DNA of 64,000 bases from Streptomyces avermitilis MA-4680 = NBRC 14893 (GCF_000009765.2 NC_003155.5:682001-746000), one strand, 5' to 3'; counted from the first letter of the stretch, positions 1-8,814 are shown. Notes: generated from the sequence alone by a model not told the origin. Made by a program: numbers and translations.

Positions 1-687
1 GAACTCGGCGCCCAGCACATAGAAACTCACATCACTGTGGTTCACGAGCTTGATGTCGACCGGCACGGAGAACGCCTTGCGGTCCGCACTGAGCACCGCC
101 TTGCCCACGTTCAGCTGCACGAGCGGGGCGACCTCGCGCCGGTGCGGCTGAAAGAGATACTGGTAGCTGAAATTGGCGACCGCCACGATCGTGGAGACAA
201 TGAGTGCCGCAGCCACCCGCTTGGGAGTGGGGATCTCATCCAGTCTTCGCCACACCTGGATGACAGCCAATAGCGAACCCACGCTGAGCACAATGGACAG
301 TACCTTGTAGACGACTCTCTCGCCGTCATTCCATGTCTGAAACGCGAGCAAGACGTTCGTCAACAACGCCACGCCGGTACTGATCAGCGCGACCACTCCA
401 AAGTTGGAAATCGGCCCTCGGATCCAACAGTCCACGACCGCGGCAACACCCACGAGCATGATGAGGGCCGCCACCATGAGGGCCGCTCCGGTGACGCAAC
501 CCGGGAAAGTCAGAGCATCCTTGAAGTCCTTGAGGCCGCACCAGCCCACCGGCAGCGCCGTCAGGAGCAGGACCAGCGCAACCCATACCATTTCCGCCTG
601 CGCGCATTTGGATTTCGTCAGGCCCCGTCGCACCATCACGTGCGAGCCGGAGCGGGACCCTGAGTCGGGCCCTAAAGAATTCGTCAC
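1..687 (-). CDS. multi-pass membrane protein, C-terminus outside the window
   Basis: I read this frame from a GTG start at 687 preceded by AGGAGGA about 6 nt upstream; it stays open to the window edge, so the protein is partial (229 codons visible). The N-terminal ~30 residues are polar and basic. Four hydrophobic segments follow (around residues 33-50, 62-82, 90-112 and 124-165, separated by short charged loops), then a more polar domain containing SFYVLGAEF at the edge. The late segment, with alternating hydrophobic residues, could be an extracytoplasmic beta-rich domain. I do not recognise the family. No partner gene is visible because the neighbour on the right is a decayed region. The start choice is good; the function is unknown. 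Confidence 0.7.
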   Translation of the reverse strand, partial: MTNSLGPDSGSRSGSHVMVRRGLTKSKCAQAEMVWVALVLLLTALPVGWCGLKDFKDALTFPGCVTGAALMVAALIMLVGVAAVVDCWIRGPISNFGVVALISTGVALLTNVLLAFQTWNDGERVVYKVLSIVLSVGSLLAVIQVWRRLDEIPTPKRVAAALIVSTIVAVANFSYQYLFQPHRREVAPLVQLNVGKAVLSADRKAFSVPVDIKLVNHSDVSFYVLGAEF

Positions 688-1142
688 ATGATCTCCTCCT
701 GGCGACACACCGGAATCCGATCACTATGCTCCGATGTGATCCACGCGGTCACTATCCGCATTCCGCCGGTCGGCTCACCAGCCTGCGCGAAAGCAGTATC
801 GAGCGGCCCCGTCTGACGTCCGATGCTTCGGCGAAGGCGGTCGACTGTGACGAGTACGCGATGGCCTCGACACACGGGTCCGGCGGCTACCCCGAAGAGC
901 GTGAACAAGGTGGCGTAGGGCAAGGAGTGCGCCCAGCTGTTCACCGACAAAATGGGTGAAGGTTCGGCGAACTTCGGCCTCCTGGCGGACACCCGCACGA
1001 CGAACGGGCCGAGCGGCACGGAACGGTGCGGGCGTGCCGCAATCTCGAGCACCGCAGAACCAGAAGGCGTTCAGCGGTTTCCCGGTACCGAGGTGGCGGC
1101 TGCTGGACGGCGACGGGTTCTTCGCCGCCCTCCCCGGGGTTG
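688..1142. other. gap without a recognisable gene
   Basis: About 450 bases between the start of the membrane protein gene and an IS630 relic. Open frames exist on both strands but none shows a recognisable domain, a convincing ribosome site or consistent codon bias. The stretch just before 1142 may contain sequence once belonging to the insertion element. I see no RNA gene or strong hairpin. Confidence 0.5.
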
Positions 1143-1690
1143 AGCACTGCACATCAACCGCAAGGCTCGCCGCCTGGCTGGACGAGGGACCGGCCGCACA
1201 TGGCTGGACGGACGACCAGGTGTGGACCGCGTGCAGATGCCTGGCCGGCCCGCCGCTGAGCGGGACGACGACGCGGTCACCGCGTGGCGGGAGGCGACCT
1301 GCCAGGAGGTGGAACCCTCCGGGCGGCGACCGGTGCGTTCATCTGCTTCGAGGACGAAGCGGGTGTGACCGGCCGGCCGCCCATGGGCCGCACCTGGGCC
1401 GGCGCGGCATCACCCCCACGGTGGGCGTTTCGGGGCGCAGTCGGGGACGGCTGTCGGTGGCCGGGCTCCTGTGCGTCGAGCCGAACCTGCCCACCCGCCT
1501 CCGCTACCGGCTGCGCCGGCGTACCGGCCGCAAAGGCGAGCGCCGCTCGCTCGGCGAGAACGACTACATCCGCCTGCTCGACGGCGCCCACCAGCTACTG
1601 AAGTCTCCACGGCGACTCAAAGCGCTGCAGTACCAGCACGGCATCCTCGGCGGCTTCCTCGCCGGGACCGGTCTCACTCTCGACAGACCG
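1143..1690 (+). pseudogene. IS630-family transposase relic, multiply frameshifted
   Basis: Fragments typical of actinobacterial IS630-family DDE transposases appear in order but in different frames. An N-terminal piece (LAAWLDEGPAAHGWTDDQVW) is followed by ERDDDAVTAWREAT, then GAFICFEDEAGVTGRPP with the first catalytic acidic residues, then GITPTVGVSGR..GRLSVAGLLCV, then GRKGERRSLGENDYIRLLDG. After LLK the text jumps to a C-terminal-like tail (ALQYQHGILGGFLAGTGLTL). The block with the remaining DDE residues is therefore deleted, and at least two frameshifts separate the rest. The element cannot encode an active enzyme. It ends just short of the MerR stop codon. Family assignment rests on motif memory and is fairly secure; the boundaries are approximate. 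Confidence 0.7.
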
Positions 1691-1711
1691 AACCGACCTA
1701 AAACGCCGAAG

Positions 1712-2113
1712 TCAGTAACTTGCCTCGTCAGCGTCTGGCTGAGGCGATCTCAGTGTCTCAGCGCCCTGTACGGGCGCGGCGGCGATGACGGTGTCGAGCA
1801 TCGTGCGGGATGCCTGCAACTCCTTGATGGCGCGGGTGATCCGCTCCCTTTCCTGCGCCAGCTGGGCGACCAGGTCCGGGCAGGTGGGCACGAGGCGATC
1901 GTCGTCCGTGCGGATGCAGGGCAGAACCTGAGCGATCAGAGAAGTCGGGAGCCCTGCCGCCAGGAGGCAGCGGATACGGCGCACCGTTTCCACGTCCGAC
2001 TCGCTGTAGATGCGGTAGCCGCTCGGTAGCCGCGCCGGTGCCAGAAGCCCTTGCTGCTCGTAGTAGCGCAGTAGCCGCTCATGGACTCCGGTGTGCCGGA
2101 CCATCTCCTTCAT
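1712..2113 (-). CDS. MerR-family transcriptional regulator
   Basis: The product (133 residues from ATG 2113; a GTG two codons upstream at 2119 is possible) has the MerR N-terminal winged helix: MVRHTGVHERLLRYYEQQGL, then LPSGYRIYSESDVETVRRIR. A helical dimerisation segment follows (LVAQLAQERERITRAIKELQ). The C-terminus is short and has no conserved cysteine cluster, so this resembles the small-ligand or stress-responding MerR proteins of Streptomyces rather than metal sensors. It is divergent from the hydrolase at 2184. The 70-bp gap contains a perfect 22-bp palindrome between promoter elements spaced as MerR activators require. Control of the hydrolase, and probably autoregulation, is inferred. 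Confidence 0.9.
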   Translation of the reverse strand: MKEMVRHTGVHERLLRYYEQQGLLAPARLPSGYRIYSESDVETVRRIRCLLAAGLPTSLIAQVLPCIRTDDDRLVPTCPDLVAQLAQERERITRAIKELQASRTMLDTVIAAAPVQGAETLRSPQPDADEASY

Positions 2114-2144
2114 GCGCACGTGGCTTGCCTCCCAGTGCCGCGAC

Positions 2145-2183
2145 TTGACTCTGACATTGATGTCAGAGTTTAGCGTCGGCGGC
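2145..2183 (+). promoter_or_regulatory. MerR-type operator/promoter for the divergent hydrolase
   Basis: A perfect inverted repeat, ACTCTGACAT and ATGTCAGAGT separated by TG, occupies 2148-2169. It begins inside a consensus -35 (TTGACT, 2145-2150). A weak -10 (TTAGCG/TAGCGT) lies after a 19-20 bp spacer, the stretched spacing typical of MerR-activated promoters. Transcription would start almost at the hydrolase ATG (2184), which lacks a good ribosome site, so the mRNA is probably leaderless. Confidence 0.8.
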
Positions 2184-2993
2184 ATGAACACTGAGCACTC
2201 GCTTGCCACGCCTCACCTCGACGTTGTCGTGAAGGGCAGCGGCCCCGCACTGCTGCTTGCCCACGGTGCCGGCGGCGGTATCGATGGCAACTTCGGCCTC
2301 GTCCTCGACGATCTTGCCCGTGACCACACGCTCATCGGCCCGCACTACCCGGGGGCGGGCGGCTCTCCTTTGGCAACCGAGCCCTTGGACCTGGACGAAC
2401 TCGCCGACCAACTGGTCGCCTCCGCCGTCGCGGCAGGGCAGGAGTCGTTCGTCGTGCTCGGCGAGTCGCTGGGCAGCGCCGTGGCCGTCCGGATCGCCTC
2501 CCGGCATCCCGAGCGGGTCAGGGCACTCGTCCTCACCGCCGGGTTCCCTGTCGCGGACCCGGTCCTGGCGCTGGCCGCCCAGCTCATCAAGACCTTGGCA
2601 GGGGCGGGCCAGTGGCGCGACATGGCCCGGCTCGCCTGCCTTTCGTGCCTGTCGCCGACGGATCTGGCGGACATCGCGCCGGCCGACCTCGATGCACTGG
2701 TGACCCAGACCCTGGCCGGGATGCCGCCGGGGACGGTGGACCACTTCGACCTGGTGTCCCGAGTGGATGTCCGAGCAGACCTCGGACACCTGTCCGCCCC
2801 CACGCTGGTGGTGGCACCGACCGGCGACAGGCTGGTCCTGCCCCAGAGCTCGTATCGATTGGCGGCCGGCATCACGGGCGCCAAGCTGATCGAACTGCCC
2901 GGCGCGGCCCACATCCTGAACGAGGCCGACCGCACGACGTGGCTGCGACACGTCCGCGAGTTTCTCGGCACTCTTCCCGCGAAGTCGGCATGA
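2184..2993 (+). CDS. alpha/beta-hydrolase fold protein
   Basis: A 269-residue alpha/beta hydrolase. The oxyanion-hole strand LLLAHGAGGG is near residue 25, the nucleophile elbow VLGESLGSAVA with Ser near residue 95, the acid candidate in APTGDRLVLP near residue 215, and the catalytic His in GAAHILNEADR near residue 245. There is no signal peptide, so it is cytosolic. The ATG at 2184 lies directly behind a MerR-type promoter and lacks a strong ribosome site, which suggests a leaderless transcript. The likely substrate is an ester or lactone, but the sequence does not say which. It could act in detoxifying the molecule sensed by the neighbouring MerR protein. The family is secure; the substrate is unknown. 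Confidence 0.9.
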   Translation: MNTEHSLATPHLDVVVKGSGPALLLAHGAGGGIDGNFGLVLDDLARDHTLIGPHYPGAGGSPLATEPLDLDELADQLVASAVAAGQESFVVLGESLGSAVAVRIASRHPERVRALVLTAGFPVADPVLALAAQLIKTLAGAGQWRDMARLACLSCLSPTDLADIAPADLDALVTQTLAGMPPGTVDHFDLVSRVDVRADLGHLSAPTLVVAPTGDRLVLPQSSYRLAAGITGAKLIELPGAAHILNEADRTTWLRHVREFLGTLPAKSA

Positions 2994-3216
2994 CCGCTGC
3001 TGGGGCACCGTTCAACGGTTGAAGCGGTGCCCCAATCCCGCGGAGCCTTCCGCGCCCCCCGGCAACCGGCGAACGACCGCCCGTTCGTCCTCATCTTGGC
3101 CGTGCCCGTAAAACCATCGCCCAGCACCCCGCCCCGAGCAACCGCAACTACCCTGCCACCAGGACATATACCCAACCAAAGAGGCCCCCAGCACTAGAGT
3201 CCGTCTTCGGTTGTGA

Positions 3217-3770
3217 TCAATTGGTCTGCAGGAGACTGCCGATCCAGATGGTGGCTGCGCGGAGGTGGAATCCGGCGAGGTAGCTCTCGGGCGTCTTGTC
3301 ATGGCGGGTAGCGATGCCTCGCCAGTCCTTCATCCTGTTGATGGCCCGCTCGACCGTGTTGCGGTCGCGGTAGAAGCATGACTTCCTTGATACGGCGTTT
3401 ACGCAGGTGGGAGTGGTTGGCGCGAGAAAAATAGGCTTTGTCGCCGGTCACGGCGGCGGGCCGGGTGCGGGGACGGCCGGCGGGCAGACGGGCCCGAACC
3501 TTCGCCAGGACCGGGAGGACCGTGAGGAACTGGGGGCTGTCGGCGGCCTGGCCGGCAGTCAGGCCAGCGCCATCGGCCGACAGCGCCGGTCGGCGGCCAG
3601 GTAGATCTGGAGGTCAGCCCGCCGCGGGACCGTCCGAGCAGGGCCGCCTTCAGCCGGGCCTGCCGTCTCGGGTTGGTGCGGTACTTCTTCCTCGATGCCG
3701 CGGACCGGGCTGAACCGGGACGCCACACGCTCCTGCCCGCCCCGGCTACACCAACACCCCCGGTCACGGA
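3217..3770 (-). pseudogene. IS5-family transposase relic with internal deletion
   Basis: Reading the minus strand from about 3770, an N-terminal and middle transposase part is present: a segment equivalent to GGxTxxxxLxADRxCRPxA, then LTAGQAADSPQFLTVL, GRPRTRPAAVTGDKAYF and HLRKRRIKE. The text then jumps to the C-terminal signature FYRDRNTVERAINRMKDWRG, ending ATRHDKTPESYLAGFHLRAA and a stop at 3217. The segment that normally links the last two parts is missing, and frame changes occur around 3380 and 3640. The element is inactive. It lies between the hydrolase and the methyltransferase-like gene. Confidence 0.75.
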
Positions 3771-3924
3771 CCGTGATCACCCTGTCAGCTCCTCCAGGCT
3801 GCCGTCGGGCGCCGGGGAGGGCAGAGTGGGGCCGTGGCGCGACCCGACGAGCGCACAGGCGCTGGCCGTATCCCTGCGGCCATCGGGTCGTTCCCACCGG
3901 CCGACGCAGGTCAGGAGACCGCCC

Positions 3925-4794
3925 ATGGCAGCAGGAGCGAGCAACAGCACCGCGAATGCCGACTGGGGCAAAGCCAACTTCAACGACATCTACAACTGCC
4001 CCGACCCCCGCCCGTACTTCGCAACCCTGCGATCCCTCGAGTACCAAATACCCCACCATGGGCAGGCCGTCTTCCGGGCACTGACCTATGCTCTGCGCTG
4101 GCTGCACCCCGACCGGACGCCACTGAACGTGGTGGACCTGTGCTGCTCCTACGGGATCAACACAGCTCTCCTCAACTGCCGTGTCACTCTGTCGGACCTG
4201 TCCACCCGGTACACCTCCCACCACCTCTCCGCCCTGCCAACCCGGCAACTCGCGGCCGAGGACCGGACCTTCTTCGCAGCGCGCCGCCGCCCGGAAGCCG
4301 CAACGGCGACAGGCATCGACTCGGCAGCCCTGGCCGTCGGATACGCCCGCGCCGTCGGCCTACTCGACCACGCCTTCGCGGAGAACCTCGAAGTCACCGA
4401 ACCGAGCCCCGCCCTGCGCCGCACACTGGCGGGCACGGACCTCATCACCGTCACAGGCGGCGTCGGCTACGTCTTCACCCGGACCTTCACGAGGCTTCTC
4501 GACTGCATGCCGACCCCACCGTGGGTCGCGGCGTTCGTGCTGCGCACCGTGCCCTACCAGCCGATCGCCGACCTGCTCGCACGCTCGGGCCTGGTGACGG
4601 AGAAACTGTCCGCCCGTACCTTCCGGCAGCGCCGCTTTGCCGACAGCGCCGAACGGTACGCGGCGTTCCACGCCCTGGCTGTGAACGGACTGCACACGGC
4701 AGACAAGGAAGCGGACGGCTTCTACCACACCGACCTGTATGTCTCCCGGCCCGCTCCCGACATCGCGGCGCTGCCTCTCGCACGCCTGCTGTAA
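3925..4794 (+). CDS. class I SAM-dependent methyltransferase-like protein
   Basis: A 289-residue protein starting at ATG 3925, with GGAGA about 8 nt upstream; the frame stays open further upstream without good coding character. A Rossmann-type motif I, VVDLCCSYGINTALL, lies near residue 62, where SAM-binding glycines usually sit. Here it is serine- and cysteine-rich, with the first glycines replaced. A later strand, DLITVTGGVGYV, matches the motif IV/V region. The C-terminal half (FVLRTVPYQPIADLLARSGL) resembles the substrate-lid region of type-12 methyltransferases. The unusual motif I leaves it open whether it still binds SAM. It stands alone between two mobile-element relics. The substrate is unknown. 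Confidence 0.7.
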   Translation: MAAGASNSTANADWGKANFNDIYNCPDPRPYFATLRSLEYQIPHHGQAVFRALTYALRWLHPDRTPLNVVDLCCSYGINTALLNCRVTLSDLSTRYTSHHLSALPTRQLAAEDRTFFAARRRPEAATATGIDSAALAVGYARAVGLLDHAFAENLEVTEPSPALRRTLAGTDLITVTGGVGYVFTRTFTRLLDCMPTPPWVAAFVLRTVPYQPIADLLARSGLVTEKLSARTFRQRRFADSAERYAAFHALAVNGLHTADKEADGFYHTDLYVSRPAPDIAALPLARLL

Positions 4795-4879
4795 CCCGAG
4801 GCGCGTCGGCGAACCGTCGGTGCGTGGCTGGAACACCGGCGCCGATGCCGGCCCGCCACCTCCGACCCGCCCCCTGCTG

Positions 4880-5049
4880 ATCAACCAGACCGACAAGCAC
4901 TCGTCCACGGCCCCGACCCGCTCCACCTCGCCGAGGTGTTCGGACTCGACGAGAAGAAGGCGAAGGTGAAGGTGAACGGCAAGGAGGTCATCTTCCGCGG
5001 CGGCGAGGCCACCGGAGTGTTCCGCAAGCGGCTCCACGAGATCCCATAG
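4880..5049 (+). pseudogene. integrase/recombinase C-terminal fragment
   Basis: A short in-frame stretch, ALVHGPDPLHLAEVFGLDEK, matches the tail found in many actinobacterial site-specific recombinases of mobile elements. A preceding piece (LLINQTDK) lies in another frame. After GLDEK the sequence turns into unrelated text (KVKVNGKEVIFRGG) and a stop at 5049. I interpret it as the broken 3' end of an integrase joined to foreign sequence. The family identification relies on this one motif and is moderate. Confidence 0.5.
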
Positions 5050-5275
5050 GCGCAACGTGATCAGCCGTTCCATGCTCCCCCGATCGCCCAACCGGCGTAC
5101 TGCCCGGCTTCCCCGCCACCAGTTGCCTTGACGTGCACAGCTCTGGGCGACCTAGCTACGTTCGGTTGGGCGCGCGGAGGGAGACTGTGCAACAACTGTA
5201 GTCGGGGCACTCCACCGCCTGGCTGTGGCGGGAGGCACCAACACCCAGATCTACGTTCGGGTGATGTTCACGATT

Positions 5276-6139
5276 TCACTGCTGGACTCCGAGCTGGTTC
5301 GCGGCGGCGTCCACGGTCTGTTCGAGCAGGACGGCGATGGTCATCGGTCCTACGCCGCCAGGCACCGGAGTGATCAGACGGGCACGGGTGAGAACGGCGT
5401 CGAAGTCCACGTCGCCGACGTTGCCCGGGTTGTATCCGGCGTCGATCACCACCGCGCCGGGCTTGATGTCCTCACCGCGGATGAGCCGGGGCCGTCCCAC
5501 GGCCGCTACCACGACGTCCGCTTCCCGGACCATCGCCGATAGGTCTGCCGTGCGGGAGTGGCAGTAGGTCACCGTTGCGTCCTTGGCGAGCAGGAGCATC
5601 CCCACCGGTTTGCCGAGAATCGCGCTGCGCCCCACCACGACGGCGTGCTTGCCGGCGAGGTCGACGTCGTACGCCTCCAGCAGCCGCATGATTCCGCCCG
5701 GGGTGCAGGATACGAAGCCCGGCAGGCCAAAGCTCATTGCGGCGAAGGAATGCATCGTGACCCCGTCGACATCTTTCGCCGGGGCGATGGCCTCGAACGC
5801 CGCGCGCTCATCGATGTGCGGGCCGCAAGGATGCTGGAGAAGGATGCCGTGCACCTCCGGATCGCCGGACAGCCCAGAGAGACTGTCGATCAGCTCAGCG
5901 GTCGTGGTGGTAGCAGGCAGAGCGATGTGTCGAGACCGGATACCTGCCTTTGCGCACCGTGCCCGCTTCATGCGGACATAAGTGACCGATGCGGGGTCAT
6001 CTCCCACCAGCACCGTCGCCAGACAGGGGGCAGTACCCGTGCGCTGTGAGATCTCGGCCGCTTTGGCAGCAGCCTCTTCGACGATGCGCCGGGCATGGCC
6101 GGTGCCGTCCATGAGCTGGGCCGTCTGAGTCGCGGACAT
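5276..6139 (-). CDS. folD: bifunctional methylenetetrahydrofolate dehydrogenase/cyclohydrolase
   Basis: Interconverts 5,10-methylene-THF, 5,10-methenyl-THF and 10-formyl-THF using NADP in the cytosol. The 287-residue length is normal. Hallmarks are visible: VLVGDDPAS, then YVRMKRARCAKAGI with the catalytic lysine, QHP in place of the usual QLP, PAKDVDGV, the Rossmann segment VVGRSAILGKPVGMLLL, and the C-terminal PVPGGVGPMTIAVLL. The start at ATG 6139 follows GGAGGAC by 4-5 nt; an upstream in-frame start lacks this. No purine, serine or glycine one-carbon gene is adjacent, so it is probably an accessory paralogue of the core gene. That location near IS relics suggests horizontal or duplicated origin. 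Confidence 0.95.
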   Translation of the reverse strand: MSATQTAQLMDGTGHARRIVEEAAAKAAEISQRTGTAPCLATVLVGDDPASVTYVRMKRARCAKAGIRSRHIALPATTTTAELIDSLSGLSGDPEVHGILLQHPCGPHIDERAAFEAIAPAKDVDGVTMHSFAAMSFGLPGFVSCTPGGIMRLLEAYDVDLAGKHAVVVGRSAILGKPVGMLLLAKDATVTYCHSRTADLSAMVREADVVVAAVGRPRLIRGEDIKPGAVVIDAGYNPGNVGDVDFDAVLTRARLITPVPGGVGPMTIAVLLEQTVDAAANQLGVQQ

Positions 6140-6414
6140 GGTCGTCCTCCAGGCGTTGCTGACCACTCGCCCAGGCGCACGGCAACGACGTCTCGTCAGA
6201 CCGCTCCCCGGTGGTGCTCCACCTCAGCGCCAGTCACGGCCCACACCGCACTGTAGTAGACGCAGCATGCATACTCCGATCAGTGCCCTTGGCTGGGTGG
6301 GCCGGCCCACACCCTCTGCGCTGACGTCAATCTTGTGGGCACTCCTGACGCGCCTCCACGCCAGACGCCTTCTGAACTCACACACAAGATGCTGCTGGAA
6401 GCGAACGAAGCCAG

Positions 6415-6561
6415 TCAGCGGTTGACTTCGAGGTTCGTCAGAACAAGCAGGGCACGCAGGAGGTGGGTGGCGCGGGCGGGGCCGCTGCGGAGTCTGGTGA
6501 CGGACCGCCAGTTCTTGAGGTGGGCGATGCCGTGTTCGACCGGTGCGCGTCCAGGGTGGGG
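6415..6561 (-). pseudogene. transposase C-terminal fragment (IS5-like DDE)
   Basis: The minus strand encodes HPGRAPVEHGIAHLKNWRSV, continuing through TRLRSGPARATHLLRALLVL to a stop at 6415. This is the conserved end of an IS5-type DDE transposase common in Streptomyces. Everything upstream is missing: the fragment joins directly to the 3' end of the S8 protease gene. It is a relic left by deletion. Confidence 0.75.
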
Positions 6562-6568
6562 CGGCAGG

Positions 6569-7693
6569 TCAGAGGCCGCCGGTGTTGAGCAGCCGGTTGG
6601 GAGTGTCGGAGCGGACATCGCGCACGACACCACGGGTGGCCGTGTGGTCGAGCCAGACGTGGACCTCGTGAGCAGTGGCATGGGGGTGCGCCGACAGGTA
6701 CAGCGCGATCACGCCGGTCGCATGCGGCGCGGCCCAGGACGTCGCGCCGTCGTTCTCCGTGGTCGTACCGCCGCCGGCGAGGGCGGCGGTCACCTTCTGG
6801 CCGGGGGCGTACAGGTCCACGCACCGGCCGTAACCCGATCCGTAGGAGCCGCCGTCGCTCCACGCGCGGTCGTTCGAGGTGGAGGCCGCCACGACGATCG
6901 TGCCGGGGACGCCGGCCGGGGAGTGCTTGCAGGCGTCGTCATGGAAGTTGCCGGCCGACACCACCGTCGGGATCCCCGCGTCGACCATCTTCTTCACGGC
7001 GGACTCCACGGCCGCCGACCGGTGGTCGAAGTTGAGCGACATGTTCACCACCGCCGGCTTCTGCGCGTGCGCGGTGACCCACTTGACCGACTTGACCACG
7101 GCCGCCTCGGCCGCCGCCGGGGAACCGCCGCCCTCGCTCTCGCACAGGATGCCCTGGACCCGTACGAGCTCCGCCTTGGGCGCCACCCCGTACCTCGCCC
7201 CGCCGATAATGCCCGCGACGAACGTGCCGTGGCCGATGCCCCCCTCGTTGAAGCAGTCACCGGAGTCCTTCGGGCCCACGAAGTCGGCGCCGAGGCGGGC
7301 GCGTCCGCCGAACTCCTTGTGAGCGATGTCCATCCCGGTGTCGATCACATAGACGTGAACGCCCTTGCCCGTGGCGGTGGTGGTGAACTTCCCGTTCAGC
7401 GGCCGCGACCGCTGATCCAGAATGTCCAGATTCCACGGCACGTGCCGGGTGATGGGCGACGCCGCGGTCTGCGCGATCCCGGACAACTTCCCCACGGTGC
7501 CGGGAGACGTCGAGGCCGAGCCGGAGGACGCCCCGTCCCCTGCGGGCGCCACGGGCTCCCCCTTCCCGTGCGCGGGGAGCGTCCCGCCGGTCCCCCCGGC
7601 CGCCGCGCCGGCTTCCCCGCCGCAGGCCGAGGCCCCGAGCATCGTCGCCATGGCCACCGCCAGAAGACCGGCCTTCGTTACGTTCCGCGTCAC
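6569..7693 (-). CDS. S8 (subtilisin-like) serine protease, predicted lipoprotein
   Basis: A 374-residue exported protease. GTG 7693 with GGGGGAC 5 nt upstream gives an ideal N-terminus: basic residues, hydrophobic AGLLAVAMATMLG, then the lipobox ASAC|GG, so it is probably anchored outside the membrane. A low-complexity linker precedes the peptidase domain. The triad is visible as Asp in VYVIDTGMD, His in GHGTFVAGI and Ser in GATSWAAPHATG (the usual GTS is ATS here), with the oxyanion Asn in SAGNFHDDAC. No large C-terminal domain follows, and the pro-region is short. It is not in an operon: the upstream gene is separated by a terminator and the downstream sequence is a transposase relic. The substrate is unknown. 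Confidence 0.93.
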   Translation of the reverse strand: MTRNVTKAGLLAVAMATMLGASACGGEAGAAAGGTGGTLPAHGKGEPVAPAGDGASSGSASTSPGTVGKLSGIAQTAASPITRHVPWNLDILDQRSRPLNGKFTTTATGKGVHVYVIDTGMDIAHKEFGGRARLGADFVGPKDSGDCFNEGGIGHGTFVAGIIGGARYGVAPKAELVRVQGILCESEGGGSPAAAEAAVVKSVKWVTAHAQKPAVVNMSLNFDHRSAAVESAVKKMVDAGIPTVVSAGNFHDDACKHSPAGVPGTIVVAASTSNDRAWSDGGSYGSGYGRCVDLYAPGQKVTAALAGGGTTTENDGATSWAAPHATGVIALYLSAHPHATAHEVHVWLDHTATRGVVRDVRSDTPNRLLNTGGL

Positions 7694-7828
7694 AACGTCC
7701 CCCACATCCCTGCTTCGTACACAGTCAGCGCACAAGACGGCCACAGAGGACGGGTGGTTCCGGCGGGGCGTGGGGGTGAGTCGGTTCACACGCTGGGCGG
7801 AATCCTGTCCGACCGCGCACCAGAAAAG

Positions 7829-7858
7829 GGCGCCGCCGGACACGATCCCGGCGGCGCC
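7829..7858 (-). terminator. intrinsic terminator downstream of ribA
   Basis: A perfect 11-bp stem (GGCGCCGCCGG with CCGGCGGCGCC) has an 8-nt loop. Read on the minus strand it is followed by CTTTTC. It separates the RibA transcript from the protease gene. Confidence 0.65.
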
Positions 7859-7965
7859 GTGTCAGCGTTTGCGGGACGGCCCTTGCCAGGGCTTGCAGAT
7901 CATCAACACGTCGCCTTGATCTTGTTGTGGGACTCTCCGGTTTGGACGAGGACGCGAGCGTGAAG

Positions 7966-8079
7966 GGCCGCGAGGATGAGGGCTACTTGTTCCTGGCCGA
8001 GTACAGCTTCCGGTTTCGCATCGACCGCTGGTGCCGGGGACGCGTCTTCCTGCTCGGCGACGCGGCCCATCTGCCCGGT
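7966..8079 (+). pseudogene. fragment of a FAD-dependent monooxygenase
   Basis: About 37 codons encode GREDEGYLFLAEYSFRFRID, then RGRVFLLGDAAHL, the FAD-binding GD motif of aromatic-ring hydroxylases. The fragment is nearly the same as the equivalent part of the intact hydroxylase at 31315-32925 in this window. It loses homology right after AHL, and no upstream dinucleotide fold is present. It points towards the ribA-alcohol dehydrogenase pair; an analogous fragment lies beside the second dehydrogenase at 43.2 kb. Confidence 0.75.
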
Positions 8080-8136
8080 CACGCGCGGCATCGCGTTGAC
8101 GACAGGGCTGAGCCATGAGCCGATGGGCATCGGCCG

Positions 8137-8814
8137 TCAGCCCACCGTCAGTTCCGTCAGCGGCAGTGTGTGCTGAGTGCGGACCACCTTGGTACGGAGG
8201 TAGCGGATGTTGTGGGCCGTGGTGAACACGCCCGTGGGAACGTGCTGGGTCACCGTTAGGCCCAGGGTGCGCAGCTGGGCCGCCTTGTCCGGATTGTTGG
8301 ACAGCAGGTCCAGCTCAAAGATGCCTAGGGCGGCGAGCATCTGCGCGGCGGCGGTGTAGTCGCGGGCGTCCTCGGGGAGGCCGAGGGTCGTGTTGGCCTC
8401 GTAGGTGTCGAGGCCCTGGTCCTGGAGGGCGTAGGCGTCGAGCTTGTTGTAGAGGCCGATGCCGCGTCCCTCCTGGCGGAGGTAGAGCAGGACGCCTCCG
8501 CGGTCGGCGATGCGCTCGAGCGCCTCGCGCAGCTGGGGGCCGCAGTCGCAGCGGGCCGAGCCGAAGACGTCGCCGGTCAGGCACTCGGAGTGCAGGCGCA
8601 CCAGCGGGGGCCGGCCAGCGGCGGGTTCGCCGAGGATGACGGCCACGTGTTCCTGCCCGTCGGCGAGGTGGTGGAAGGTGGCGAGGTCGGCGGTCACTGT
8701 ACAGCCGTCGCCGAAGCGGAGTGGGACCGTCACGCGGGTGCGCACCGTGGTTGCCGACAGGCCTGTCGGATTCCTGCTGTCACTGGATGCGGTGGCGTTG
8801 CGTGAGTCGCGCAT
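8137..8814 (-). CDS. ribA: GTP cyclohydrolase II
   Basis: Catalyses the first committed step of riboflavin synthesis: GTP to 2,5-diamino-6-ribosylamino-4-pyrimidinone phosphate, formate and pyrophosphate. The 225-residue protein shows the zinc-binding cysteines in SECLTGDVFGSARCDCG, the catalytic RQEGRGIGLYNKL segment, and the family tail LLSNNPDK and PTGVFTTAHN. No DHBP synthase domain is fused, so this is the stand-alone type. It lies 94 bp downstream of a zinc alcohol dehydrogenase on the same strand and ends at a strong terminator. It is probably an extra copy outside the main rib operon, possibly supplying flavin for the local flavoenzymes. The ribosome site is weak. Confidence 0.95.
   Translation of the reverse strand: MRDSRNATASSDSRNPTGLSATTVRTRVTVPLRFGDGCTVTADLATFHHLADGQEHVAVILGEPAAGRPPLVRLHSECLTGDVFGSARCDCGPQLREALERIADRGGVLLYLRQEGRGIGLYNKLDAYALQDQGLDTYEANTTLGLPEDARDYTAAAQMLAALGIFELDLLSNNPDKAAQLRTLGLTVTQHVPTGVFTTAHNIRYLRTKVVRTQHTLPLTELTVG

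Noticed and set aside
956..2029. A 357-codon plus-strand frame across the IS630 relic and into the MerR gene
   Set aside because: Only its middle resembles transposase; the end is antisense to the MerR gene, and the frame joins unrelated pieces.
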